A DNA stretch of 64,000 bases from UBA8079 sp965205535 (GTDB lineage: Bacteria; Pseudomonadota; Alphaproteobacteria; UBA6615), in contig CBDBHH010000005.1 of assembly GCA_965205535.1 (NCBI GenBank), forward strand, positions 310,001 through 374,000. The letters are read 5' to 3'. The translations under genes and the position numbers were made by a program. The notes under the pieces were generated by a model. It was not told the origin of the DNA and ran no database searches. It worked only from the letters and a program-made list of their open reading frames with translations. Numbering within the stretch: position 1 is the first letter of the stretch; the number at the start of each line of letters is the position of its first letter. This document shows, piece by piece, positions 8,655 through 18,061 of this stretch.

Positions 8655-9062
8655 TCAGGCGCCGCTGGCCGAACAAGCCAATTCAAGCCGCGTCTCTTCG
8701 GCCAGCAGAAGCGCCCACGTGTCGGCCGGCATGAAACGCGGTGCCAGATACTTGTAAAGGTCGCGCAAAAGGGGCGTCACGGCATAGGGGTCAGAAATAT
8801 TGCCCGGCAGGCGGTCCCATGATTCCGCGATCTCGTCCCAGGGGTTCAGGCGGGCGAACATCTCATCGCGAATATCGCGGATTGCGCTGCGGTGGAATTC
8901 AAAATTTTCGAACAGGGAAACGATATTCGAAAGGCGCGCATCGATCTCGGCCAGGCTAAGTCCCAACGCGTGAACGGGGACTGAAATAAGCCGGGCGACC
9001 GGATCTACATCGCTGAGAATGCTCGCATGGTGGGCAAAGTCGCGGCGCACTATTTTTCGCAA
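8655..9062 (-). CDS. hypothetical protein, possibly 5'-truncated at the island edge
   Basis: An open frame of 135 residues, not recognised. It is helical and acidic with no membrane segment. The frame has no ATG; the only in-frame start near the edge is TTG 9062, inside the left direct repeat and without a ribosome-binding site. Codons upstream of the repeat boundary (9056) are therefore probably foreign, and the true N-terminus was lost when the island arrived. A short complete gene starting at an internal GTG cannot be excluded. Confidence 0.5.
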   Translation of the reverse strand: MRKIVRRDFAHHASILSDVDPVARLISVPVHALGLSLAEIDARLSNIVSLFENFEFHRSAIRDIRDEMFARLNPWDEIAESWDRLPGNISDPYAVTPLLRDLYKYLAPRFMPADTWALLLAEETRLELACSASGA

Positions 9063-9184
9063 TCAGTAGTTAGGGGCTTCAGTCCAGTGCCATGGGCAGG
9101 ACCGGCTGTTCCGGCCGCCCCGCCACCGCGCCGGGAACCGTGAACCGCCTGCCGCCGAATATATCGGCGACGGTCAGCATCTGC
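9056..9184. repeat. left 129-bp direct repeat of the defence island
   Basis: Identical to 19384-19512 except for two substitutions (cttcaG/A and gggaaC/T), offset 10,328 bases. On the minus strand bases 9079-9184 encode the last 34 residues of a DNA methyltransferase (MLTVADIFGG ... VLPMALD, stop at 9079-9081), the same tail found intact-in-frame at the right copy. The repeat is therefore a duplicated gene end plus 23 bases of downstream sequence, and works as a left boundary of the island. Confidence 0.9.
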
Positions 9185-9623
9185 TGCATTCGGGTTCCCC
9201 AACTTCACACCCCGCGCCTTGGCGGCCTGCAAGGCTGCCTTCGTGCGGATGGAAATGGATTCCCGCTCATGCTCGGCCACAGCGGCCAGAATGTGCATGG
9301 TCAGGCGATTTGCCTCCGGCATATCGACGGCCACAAAGTCCGCACCGCTCTCCATCAGATTTGAAATGAAGGCGACACTCCGTGCCAACCTGTCCAGTCT
9401 GGCAATGAGCAAGGGTGCCTTCTTCTGGCGGCAAAGGGTTAGGGCTTCAGCTTAGGGCAGGGCGGTCATTCTTCCTGCCGCTCTCGATCTCCGTGAATTC
9501 AACCAGCAATTCACCACGACCGGCAATGAAGCGGGTCACTGCTTCGCGCTGCGCTTCCAGGCCAAGGCCGGAACGGCCTTGCCTATCAGTCGATACCCGG
9601 AAATAGCCCACAAAATCAGTCAT
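9185..9623 (-). pseudogene. serine recombinase (resolvase/invertase type), frameshifted and truncated
   Basis: The N-terminal part reads MTDFVGYFRVSTDRQGRSGLGLEAQ, with the catalytic Ser of the small serine recombinases, and then IESGRKNDRPAL. At 9452-9453 one extra base (CTAAGCTGAA instead of CTAGCTGAA) shifts the frame and gives an immediate stop. The second frame continues with ALTLCRQKKAPLLIARLDRLARSVAF, AVDMPEANRLTMHILAAVAEHERESIS and ends at GVKLGNPN where the direct repeat begins. The C-terminal helix-turn-helix is missing. It is therefore inactive twice over. It lies downstream of the ATPase gene on the same strand and probably mobilised the island originally. Confidence 0.85.
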
Positions 9624-9646
9624 GTGAGACAGTCTAGCGGCCTTCC

Positions 9647-9680
9647 GTATAAAAATCAAACGTGGGTTTGATTTTTATAC
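9647..9680. promoter_or_regulatory. perfect 15-bp inverted repeat between ATPase and recombinase
   Basis: GTATAAAAATCAAAC (9647-9661) is followed after GTGG by its exact reverse complement (9666-9680). It sits 24 bases before the recombinase start and 42 bases after the ATPase stop. It could be a recombinase binding site or operator, or an A/T-rich bidirectional terminator (the stem is flanked by A and T runs). The sequence alone does not decide. Confidence 0.75.
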
Positions 9681-9721
9681 AACTTAAACCAATGCCCTTT
9701 AAAAGGGCGCAAACAGCCCCA

Positions 9722-12034
9722 CTATCCCTTCTTTGTGAAAGCGATAGTTCTGGTGCAATGATTGACGAGTTCCTGATCGTTGATGATCTCTATAGCATAT
9801 GCGGGGTTTGTTTCATGGTGAAACTTGTTGGCATAGTCGAGCAGTTTACGGAGCTCGTCAGCATCCGCCTGATTCAAAATCGGTGTTCCTGCTGTCAATG
9901 CCTGCACACATTCACTGTGGAATGGCCCCAACATTTTACCCGGCGGAAAATGGGCGGGGTAGGCAACACGCAAAAAGGCTTCCAGAACATAGCGCAGGGC
10001 AGTAGCAACCTCTCGCGCTTTGCTTTGATCAGACTGGTTAAGATACTGCTGAATCAGGGCATGTCGCTTATCATGCTCCGTGATGCAATCCTGCGTTACG
10101 TCCCAAGTATCAATAGTTGATGATTGACCGCTTCGGATGATGTGCAGCGCAGCGCGGGCTGTCTTATCAGCGCCTTCCCAAACCTGACAAAGGAACGGTT
10201 TTGAGTGTGAAAGAAGGATAACCTGCTGAACACGCTGTGCCAGCCCCCGAACCTCTTGAATCGTTGCGAGTGATCTATGCTCATCCAGACTGGTCATCGG
10301 ATCATCAATGACAATGACCTTTTGTGCTAGCCCTGCATCCTGATCAAGAGACGCAAGAAAGAAAGCAAGAGCCAGGGTGTTTCTATCTCCGGCGCTCATC
10401 GTATTCCTGAATGAAGGGCCATTATTACTGGCAAGCGGCACAGAAACATTGTTGATCAACACATTGTATGTGCATGATGATCCGCCTCTGTTATTTTGAG
10501 CGGAAACGCTATCCAGCCGGAAACCTGCATTGAACTTACCCAGGTAATCGTTGATCGCCTGCTGATATGTGGCGAAGATACTGGCGCAATATTGTTCAAG
10601 GTCAGTCTTTGCCTTGTCACGCTTCTCCTCTGTTTTCTTCTTTTCCCCTTTCTCTGCCAGATAAGCATCGCAATGCTTTGCCACATCTGATTCAAATCGT
10701 GCCTTGATCGTTTTCAATCTGTTCAAGTCATCCGTTAGCGTTGCCACATTAGCTGTGGCCGCTTTTTCTTTCACGGCCTGGATCGGATCATTGCATTCGA
10801 TCAGGCTTGAAGAGAGCCCTGTAATGGCCTCACGATGCCCGTCATAGGATTTTACAGCCTCAAGAATATCTTCGGAAAGAGTCATCTTCTCAAGAGGTGA
10901 GGCCAGCTTTGCTCTCAAGATTTCAAGGATAGGCTCACGCGCTGCTTTCCAGGCGCGGGCAATCTCTGCTGTATCGACCTGAATAGCAAGAATATCCGTG
11001 AATTTCCGCCAGAATTCACCGTTCTGAATTGCTTCACTGACAGCACGTTCAAAGGCAGATTGGATTTCTCCCTTGTGAGCATCAGCAATCGACTTTCCAA
11101 TGTCAGTGATAGCCTGCTTCAGGGAAGTGTAAACATCACTGAAATAGGTCTCATAGTGAGCAATAATATCTGAATCTTTCAGCTCTTGGTCACAGAACGG
11201 GCATCGCTGTTCATCATCAGAAGAGTCGGCGATCTTCTGCATCCCCTCACCAATCCAGGACTCCGCACCTTTACCCAATTTTTCAAGATGCTGCTTCACT
11301 CTGGTTGTTGCTTCGACCTGCAATCCAGGCAAGTCACGTTGAAGGATTGCTTCAATCGCAGCGGTATCGAATTCAGGCAGTGATAGGGGCTTGAACTCGC
11401 CTTGCTTATTGATTGGATCAGCGTCTTTCGCAGCGGCCAGATTTCGTTCAGCCTGCTGAATCTCATCATCTATATCTATTTTGGGATTCTTCTGCAACGC
11501 GCAGAAGTCCTCAACATTAATTGTGCCTCGCGCCTTGACAGGAATAGCCGCTTCCTTGGTTTTCAGGGTGCGATTATGCTCTTCGATTTTGCTGATATGC
11601 CCTTTCAGGGATTCATTCAGCGCAATCCCCTGCGCCCCTAGAATAAGCTCATGCAGCTTCTGTTTATGGCCAGAATCAACTACAACTCCCGAACAAACAT
11701 TCTCGACCACAAAGTGATCGTCGAAAATAGCGATTTCCGGGAGATGGGTCTGCCATGCACCATTTTGAAAAATGAACGATTGCTGGCCATTTGCCTGCAC
11801 AACGATATGTGGATCGGCATTTGCATGAGGGGCGGTGCCGGATTGCAAGCGTTTCCGTTCTTCGATCAATGTTGGATTATTGGTGCTCAAAGAGCGTAGC
11901 AAATTGGCAAGGGTTGTCTTCCCTCGTCCATTCTCGGCATATATCAGCGTCATGCCGGAAAATCTCGTTTGCTGCCCTGGGGAGACGCTATCGAATTGCC
12001 CAACATTTCTGATCAGTTGAATCTGCTCAATCAT
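9722..12034 (-). CDS. RloC/PrrC-like ABC-ATPase with zinc hook (candidate anticodon nuclease)
   Basis: 770 residues. Walker A AENGRGKTT (about 33-41), long coiled-coil arms, a CPFC zinc-hook motif at Cys278/Cys281, more coiled coil to about residue 500, ABC signature-like SAGDRNTLALAF, and Walker B VIVIDDPMTSLDEHR (Asp577/578). This AAA_13 layout with a hook is that of RloC, the restriction-linked relative of the anticodon nuclease PrrC. The C-terminal 100 residues hold R681-x3-E685 followed by His706 and His739/740, reminiscent of the PrrC Arg/Glu/His catalytic set, but spacing differs, so tRNase activity is a hypothesis. Its start overlaps the GIY-YIG stop (ATGA). GC content (about 43-48% in counted lines) is clearly below its neighbours. 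Other AAA_13 defence ATPases are the alternative. Confidence 0.75.
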   Translation of the reverse strand: MIEQIQLIRNVGQFDSVSPGQQTRFSGMTLIYAENGRGKTTLANLLRSLSTNNPTLIEERKRLQSGTAPHANADPHIVVQANGQQSFIFQNGAWQTHLPEIAIFDDHFVVENVCSGVVVDSGHKQKLHELILGAQGIALNESLKGHISKIEEHNRTLKTKEAAIPVKARGTINVEDFCALQKNPKIDIDDEIQQAERNLAAAKDADPINKQGEFKPLSLPEFDTAAIEAILQRDLPGLQVEATTRVKQHLEKLGKGAESWIGEGMQKIADSSDDEQRCPFCDQELKDSDIIAHYETYFSDVYTSLKQAITDIGKSIADAHKGEIQSAFERAVSEAIQNGEFWRKFTDILAIQVDTAEIARAWKAAREPILEILRAKLASPLEKMTLSEDILEAVKSYDGHREAITGLSSSLIECNDPIQAVKEKAATANVATLTDDLNRLKTIKARFESDVAKHCDAYLAEKGEKKKTEEKRDKAKTDLEQYCASIFATYQQAINDYLGKFNAGFRLDSVSAQNNRGGSSCTYNVLINNVSVPLASNNGPSFRNTMSAGDRNTLALAFFLASLDQDAGLAQKVIVIDDPMTSLDEHRSLATIQEVRGLAQRVQQVILLSHSKPFLCQVWEGADKTARAALHIIRSGQSSTIDTWDVTQDCITEHDKRHALIQQYLNQSDQSKAREVATALRYVLEAFLRVAYPAHFPPGKMLGPFHSECVQALTAGTPILNQADADELRKLLDYANKFHHETNPAYAIEIINDQELVNHCTRTIAFTKKG

Positions 12035-13236
12035 CCGGCCACCTCATTTTTCTTCAAACAAGCTCCGCCTGGATCATAGACGTATCCTGAAATTGTGCCG
12101 TCCTTGATGCGCTCGACGGCTTCCTTGATGACAAAAAGCGGGACAAGGAACCATTCACGCGGGATCACTGGCCGTCCAAACCTGTCCTTGATCTCAACCT
12201 CAAGGCGGGCAGGCTCGAAAATGCGGTGAATGAGGTTTTCCAGCTTGGTGCGGTTGATGTTGTAAAGCTCGTAGGTCGCCACGATCTCCACATTCGCCAT
12301 GAGGAATGTTGGCTGAAGGTGCGCCCCTGCAATCCGCTTCTCAACGCTCATATTGGTGACGCCAATCTTGTGAACCAGCTCCCGGTTTTCTTCGACAAGC
12401 GGGTGTTCTGACTTGCTGCGCAGCACATAAATGATGCCACTTGCTTCATCCCCGTCGATCGTCTGATCAGAAAATAGCGGGCCTGCGGTTGGCTCTGTGA
12501 TCCTACGGCCTGCTTCGTCCTTGTTCAGGGCTCGCTGTAGCGAGCGCATCAGCATGTTGCTCTTGGTGCCGTTGTCAAAAATCACGCGAAGGCGGGCGTC
12601 TGTGCGCCCCTGATCGGTGATTGTCGTTTCGCCTTTCTCGGCCACATATGCCTTCTGGCCTCCGACAATGAAGAACCGGCCTTTCTCGATCTCGGCCTTC
12701 ATCTCGAAGGGACGTGTCTCACGCAAGCCAGAATTCAGCTCTGCCTGCACCTGCTCAAACAGGGGCTTGAAGGTCTCAAAATCCTCGCAGCGGGTGCGAC
12801 TGGCCACTTCATCAGCAGCGGCTCTTTTCTCGGCGGTCGATCGGACGTGCTTCAGCTCGGTGATCGGCGGCGCATCGAGCTCGACGCCAAGCTCGGCCAG
12901 CAGCGCGTCATCATCCAGCTCGGCTGGGTCTGCATCTGCGGTGATTGCAGCCATGTCACCAAGCAAGCCTTGATGATCCATTGGCTCGACCAATTCCCGG
13001 CAATCCTTCAGCTTGCGGATACGATCCAACCGAACGGCATAGAGCCGTTCAAAAATATCCCGGTCTTCACCATGCAGGGGAGGGCGGCCATGCTCTTCAG
13101 CAAAGCGTTGCACTTCCTCAAAGCCTGCAATGACACGCTGTTCGCGGGGGGTGTATGTTGCAGCCTTCTTGGTCTGCACCTCGACGCCAAGCTCGGCCAG
13201 CAGCGCGTCATCATCTTGTGTGAATTCCTTAGCCAT
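12031..13236 (-). CDS. GIY-YIG nuclease family protein
   Basis: 401 residues. The C-terminal nuclease domain begins with GIIYVL (267-272), then HKIGVT (289-294, the YIG half), Arg301 and Glu333 in KLENLIH, which match the GIY, YIG, Arg and Glu positions of the T5orf172/MUG113-like group. The N-terminal 260 residues are of unknown fold and contain the peptide DDDALLAELGVE twice (8-19 and 108-119), probably a short docking or interaction motif. It overlaps the helicase gene by 8 bases and the ATPase by 4, so it is a coupled member of the operon. By context it is the likely DNA-cutting subunit. Confidence 0.85.
   Translation of the reverse strand: MAKEFTQDDDALLAELGVEVQTKKAATYTPREQRVIAGFEEVQRFAEEHGRPPLHGEDRDIFERLYAVRLDRIRKLKDCRELVEPMDHQGLLGDMAAITADADPAELDDDALLAELGVELDAPPITELKHVRSTAEKRAAADEVASRTRCEDFETFKPLFEQVQAELNSGLRETRPFEMKAEIEKGRFFIVGGQKAYVAEKGETTITDQGRTDARLRVIFDNGTKSNMLMRSLQRALNKDEAGRRITEPTAGPLFSDQTIDGDEASGIIYVLRSKSEHPLVEENRELVHKIGVTNMSVEKRIAGAHLQPTFLMANVEIVATYELYNINRTKLENLIHRIFEPARLEVEIKDRFGRPVIPREWFLVPLFVIKEAVERIKDGTISGYVYDPGGACLKKNEVAG
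12881..13215. repeat. 35-bp direct repeat inside the GIY-YIG gene, exactly 300 bp apart
   Basis: Bases 12881-12915 and 13181-13215 are identical over 35 bases and encode the two DDDALLAELGVE peptides. The 300-base spacing keeps the reading frame, so recombination between copies would delete exactly 100 residues without a frameshift. Confidence 0.9.
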
Positions 13237-15286
13237 TGGCGGCCTCCTGCTTCATTCGCGCAAGATAGGCAACGCCTTCTGCCATTTTCTTTTCCCAGGC
13301 ATCAGACGATGTGAGGGACGGCAACCGGCCACGATCCTGCTTGAATTTCAGGGCGCGTTGCGCAAGGTCTCGCGCCTCTTCAGGGGTGAGTTTGATCTTC
13401 TTGGCTGAAATGATCGCCGCAATCCTCTTCAGGCTCTCTTCGCTCATGGTCTTTGCCAGGATCGCGTATGCCTCACCGAATGGATTGATCCGGTCGATCA
13501 AGTCAATGTCCAGTTCCCGCACGTCCATTGCGAATTTCCGCACCCCGTCGATCAGGGCGGTATTGCCGCCGGGATTGTCATCATCATCGCCGCCGGACAG
13601 GGCGATTTCCTTTGCCTTCTGTGTCAGGTTAAGGGCGGCAATCGCATGTTGCCGCACGGCTTCCTGATCCTCTGCATCCAGCTCCGGGAATTTGTCTCCG
13701 ACGATCTTGCCCATGCGCACCTGTGTCAGCTCTTCTGGCACAAGCTCTTCATCAAACAGGCCGCGCTCGATCGCGGTCTTGTCTTGCACAAAGGCGGTGA
13801 TCACTTCGTTCAAATCCTCACGGCAAATCCGTTCGGCTTCCTTGCTCTTCGGCTCAGCAAGTCCCTTGATTTCGATCTGAAAGCTGCCCTGTTCCTCATT
13901 GAAGCCGATATTCGCCTTGTTCGGATCATAGCCGCCTTCGCCATAATCAAAGCCCTCTACAGGGCCGCTATTGGCGTTCTTGGGCGTGAAATTGAAGCGG
14001 GGCGCTAGCACCTGCTCCATCAACAGGCTGGCGGCAATGGCCTTCAGCGTGTCATTGATGGCTTCGGTCACTGCCTCTTCAGACGCATCCGGCGCGGCAA
14101 TCAGGTTTGTGAAGCGGGCGCGTGATTTGCCCTTCGCATCACGGGTTGCCCGTCCAATGATCTGCACGATCTCGGTGAGACTGGCACGATAACCAACAGT
14201 CAGGGCGTGTTCGCACCAAATCCAGTCAAAGCCTTCCTTGGCCATTCCCAGGGCAATGATGATGTCCACATGATCCCGGTTGTCCTTGTGCGCCGGGTTT
14301 TTCAGCGCAGCGGAAACACGGTCACGCTTGGCGGGTTCATCATCCACCAGGTCAGCGATTTTCAGCACACGGCCTTCAGATGTTTTGACAAGCTGGAAAC
14401 CTGTTTGTGGATCAGGCCCTTGCCATTCACCTAACTCTTCCATGATGTGCTCGACTTCGCGGTGCTTGTCCTTGGTGCTCTCACGGGAATTGACGTTTGG
14501 GATATGCAGGATCGTCTTCTCGTTCGGATCGAGCACCTTCAGGATGTCATCGGCATAGGAGCCGGAATAGAAGAAATAGCCGATGTCGAGCGTCTTCAGG
14601 TATTGGTAGCCGTTCAACTGCTCATAGTAGGTGTAGGTGACGCTATCGAATTTCGCTTCATCCTCCGGCGACAGGACGGCTTCTGCATCGCCCCGGAAAT
14701 ACGATCCCGTCATGGCGACAAGATGCACCTTGTCGCGGGAAATGAAGTCTCCCAGGTGCTGCCCCAGCTTGTTGTCCGGGTTGGCGGAAACATGGTGGAA
14801 TTCGTCAACCGCAATCAGCCGGTTGTCGAAGGCTTCCACGCCGAATTTGTCCACGGCAAAGCGGAACGTGGCATGGGTGCAGACAAGCACCTGATCGTCA
14901 CTGTCCAGGAAGGCACCAACTGAATTGACCTTGCCGCCGTCCGTGCCGGGGGCGTTGCACAGATTCCATTTTGGCTGCACTGTCCAGTCAGCCCAAAAGC
15001 CGAATTTTGACAGCGGCTCATCATTGAAGCTGGAGCCGATAGACTTCTCCGGCACCACGACGATTGCTTGCTTCAGCCCCTGATTTTGCAGCTTGTCGAG
15101 CGCAATGAACATCAGCGCACGGCTTTTCCCGGATGCAGGCGGCGACTTGATCAGAAGATATTGCTCGCCCCGTTTCTCAAAGGCGCGTTCCTGCATTGTC
15201 CGCATTCCAAGCTCGTTGGACTTGGTTGAATTGCCGGTCTGGGCGTAGGTCACGGAAACGGAGGGGACGGATTTCTGAACGGTCAT
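13229..15286 (-). CDS. DExH-box helicase/translocase of a restriction-like system
   Basis: 685 residues of superfamily 2. Motif I KSPPASGKS (47-55), motif II DEFHH (161-165), motif III-like VAMTGSYF, and a C-terminal RecA-like half with LGMAKEGFDWIWCEHAL and motif VI QIIGRATR. The last 200 residues are helical and specific to the family. Such ATPases drive DNA translocation in type I/III-like restriction. No nuclease motif is seen in the protein itself; the adjacent GIY-YIG gene could supply cleavage. It follows the methyltransferase gene by 3 bases and overlaps the next gene by 8. Confidence 0.87.
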   Translation of the reverse strand: MTVQKSVPSVSVTYAQTGNSTKSNELGMRTMQERAFEKRGEQYLLIKSPPASGKSRALMFIALDKLQNQGLKQAIVVVPEKSIGSSFNDEPLSKFGFWADWTVQPKWNLCNAPGTDGGKVNSVGAFLDSDDQVLVCTHATFRFAVDKFGVEAFDNRLIAVDEFHHVSANPDNKLGQHLGDFISRDKVHLVAMTGSYFRGDAEAVLSPEDEAKFDSVTYTYYEQLNGYQYLKTLDIGYFFYSGSYADDILKVLDPNEKTILHIPNVNSRESTKDKHREVEHIMEELGEWQGPDPQTGFQLVKTSEGRVLKIADLVDDEPAKRDRVSAALKNPAHKDNRDHVDIIIALGMAKEGFDWIWCEHALTVGYRASLTEIVQIIGRATRDAKGKSRARFTNLIAAPDASEEAVTEAINDTLKAIAASLLMEQVLAPRFNFTPKNANSGPVEGFDYGEGGYDPNKANIGFNEEQGSFQIEIKGLAEPKSKEAERICREDLNEVITAFVQDKTAIERGLFDEELVPEELTQVRMGKIVGDKFPELDAEDQEAVRQHAIAALNLTQKAKEIALSGGDDDDNPGGNTALIDGVRKFAMDVRELDIDLIDRINPFGEAYAILAKTMSEESLKRIAAIISAKKIKLTPEEARDLAQRALKFKQDRGRLPSLTSSDAWEKKMAEGVAYLARMKQEAANG

Positions 15287-15289
15287 GGT

Positions 15290-18061
15290 CTATGCTTTTC
15301 TCTTTTGTCTGGTTGTTTTGGCCTCTGCGGTCATTTTGGTGTAAAGCTCGAACAGCTTTTCCAGCCGTTCGGTGTCATTGCGAAATCGTCTGCCGATATA
15401 GATGCGTTCAAGCACTTCGTCGTTGCGCTCATGCGCAGCGCGCAGGTTTTCGGGCATGGCGTCGGGTTTGTAGAGGTCCGCGATGGTGGCGGGGAAATGC
15501 GCCTCACGGGCCAAGAGGATGTCCTCTGCGCAGCGGGTCAGATCGGCGCGGTTTTTCTCGGTCAGTCTGGGGACGGGAAAGGTGTTCCAGCCGAGGGTGT
15601 TGGAATAGCGATATCGGGTTTCCAACTTGCCACAGACCGTGGCGATCCAGACCAGATGAATGCGCGATGCGATCAGCGCCATGTTCCACAGTGGCGCGTC
15701 GTAGAGGGCGAAGGCGAGGTTTGAGACAATGGTCCCTCTTTCAGAATACCCACACGGCAAGAACTGACGTGTTTCAGAAGAAACACTCGGCACAATCATA
15801 ACGGTTTCCGAGCCGCTCTGCCGCAGTTCTCCAAACTTGTGAGGTCGTTTTGCTGCATCTCTTGTTGCTTGCTTGGTACTGGCCAGACGCATTTGCTTCA
15901 CAGCTTCAATTCTAGAAGCCAATTGAGGGGATTGCCCAACCCATTCGGCATCATCATCACCAATCCACAGACAGAAGCGTTCATTGCCTCTGATAAACTC
16001 CGATGATCCATATATTTTACGAACGATCTTCTTATACTGTTCATCAGTAAGTGCCAGCGCTGTGATCTCAGCCGGCTCAAGAAGGAGATTTCCTCCATCT
16101 GTGGGCTGATTGCCTTTTGTCATTTCAGAAATTATCGAAATTGGCTTCGAACACTTTAGGACTTCAACATTCGGCGCGCCCACCAAATAGGCGTTGATGT
16201 TCTCGACCTCTTTCATCACCGCCTCATTTTCGACATTCAGGCTATAGAGCCTGCGCGTCTGGTTCGTCATGTTCGACACCGCAATAATCGCCACGGTGAC
16301 GCCCGCATTGTGGCTGGCAAGGTTGGCCCATTTAAACGATGTATGGGCAAAGCTGATATGGTGGCCGGTGGCAAAGATCGCGGGCCAGAGGATCGGCACC
16401 TGCTGTCCCTGACAGATCGAATTGGTGGACACAAAGGCCGCGCTTGAATTGGTGTGCAGCCCAAAATCAGCAGCCTTCATGAACCAGCCCGCGACATAAT
16501 CCAGTGTCTTCCAGTTCTTGACCCGCCCATCAAAGATCGCCTTCAGGTCTTCCTTCTGTTCCGTGCTTTGCCATTGGCTGCCAAGATACGGTGGATTACC
16601 GCAAATATAGGTCTCACCCCCTTCATTCTCAAAGTCGATCTCGGCTTGATCAACAGGTGTCATGAAAAGATCATCGCCATGCACCTTCACACCCGTTCCC
16701 GTGGGTGGGCAGATGCTCAACCAATCTACCCGCAAGGCATTACCACAGGTGATCCAGTTCATCGCATCCAGTGGCAAGAATTCGGCCAAGGCTTCCTTCT
16801 GGCCGCGATAGGTCACGTCACACTGATACTCGGCAATAATCAAAGCCAGCCGGGCAATTTCAGCGGGGAAGTCGCGCAGATCAATTCCCCGAAAATTAGT
16901 CAGTGGAATCTCGGTGTGCCGGTCGCCTTCACCGCGCCTTTTGTTGATTTCGGCCTCGATCTCCCGCATTTCCTTGTAGGCAATGACAAGGAAATTTCCT
17001 GATCCGCAGGCGGGATCAAATACCCTGATCTTGGCCATGCGGTTGCGCAGGTTCAGCAGCTTGCGGAGATTATCTTCTGCCTCTTCCAGCTTCTCGCGCA
17101 GGTCATCAAGAAACAGGGGATTGAGCACCTTCAGAATGTTCGGAACGCTCGTGTAGTGCATCCCCAAAGCCCCGCGCTCATCCTCATCGGCCACGGCCTG
17201 GATCATCGAGCCAAAAATATCGGGGTTGATTTTTGTCCAGTCCAGATTGCCGATATGCAGCAGGTAGGATCAGGCAATCTTGCTGAAGCGCGGCACGTCT
17301 GTTCCGTCTGAAAACAGGCCGCCATTCACATAGGGGAAGTCCTTTGCCCAACGAGCAATTCCGGCGGTGTCAAAGTCTTCAGCCCGCGTGTTCATCGAGC
17401 GGAAAATCTCGCTGATCACTTCATGGGTGTTCGAGCTATCCGGGGCGCTCATCTTCTCGATGGTGCATGTGAACAGGTCGGCCTTGCCGAAAATGTCGGT
17501 GTCTTCGGCAAAGAAACAGAAAATCAGCCGCGCCATGAAGTGGTTCATGTCGTGGCGGCGTTCTGCCTGCCCCCATTCGGGATTGTCTTTCAGCAGCTCC
17601 ACATAGAGCCGGTTCAGGTGTCCGGTTGCCTTGATGTCGAAGGCATTGTCGCGGATTTGCTTGACGGTCGAGATTCCGGCCAGGGGCAGGAAAAAACCAA
17701 AGTGATCGGGGAAGTCGGGAAAATCACAGACAATGACTTCACCGCTATTCAGGTCTTCAGCCGAAAAATCGCTGCCGTCCGTTGCCAGCACAAATTTGGC
17801 CTTGGCCTTTGTGGTGGCGGGGCTTGCCTTCAGCTCGGCAAGGGTCTCGGCAACCTTGCCAGCAGGCGCGGCCTTGATATGGATATTGTTGGTCTGCAAC
17901 ACGCCTCCCACATCGGAGCGGTTGGACGTGCCTTTGCGCAGGCGCTTCAGGGTCGTCGGCTTGTTGCCGAATGCCTGAAGGAAGGCAAAGGCGAATTCTT
18001 TCGGCGCGAATGGCTCGGCGGCAAGATTTGAGATTGCTTCTTCGATCTCGACGGCGTTCAT
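15290..18061 (-). pseudogene. MmeI-like class I DNA adenine methyltransferase, interrupted by one in-frame stop
   Basis: Reading through one stop gives 923 codons. Residues 1-263 form the MmeI-like N-terminal region, with RHDMNHFMARLIFCFFAEDTDIF and FPYVNGGLF. Then comes TGA at 17270-17272, after which the same frame continues SYLLHIGNLDWTKINPDIFGSM. The rest has SAM motif I DPACGSGNF (about 349-357), catalytic NPPY (489-492) and a C-terminal target-recognition region. The family usually has Arg at the stop position, so CGA to TGA is the simplest event. ATG 17206 could restart a 638-residue product that keeps both catalytic motifs, but no good ribosome-binding site precedes it. The gene starts by ATGA overlap with Fic. 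Family: host-DNA protection in restriction systems. Confidence 0.85.
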
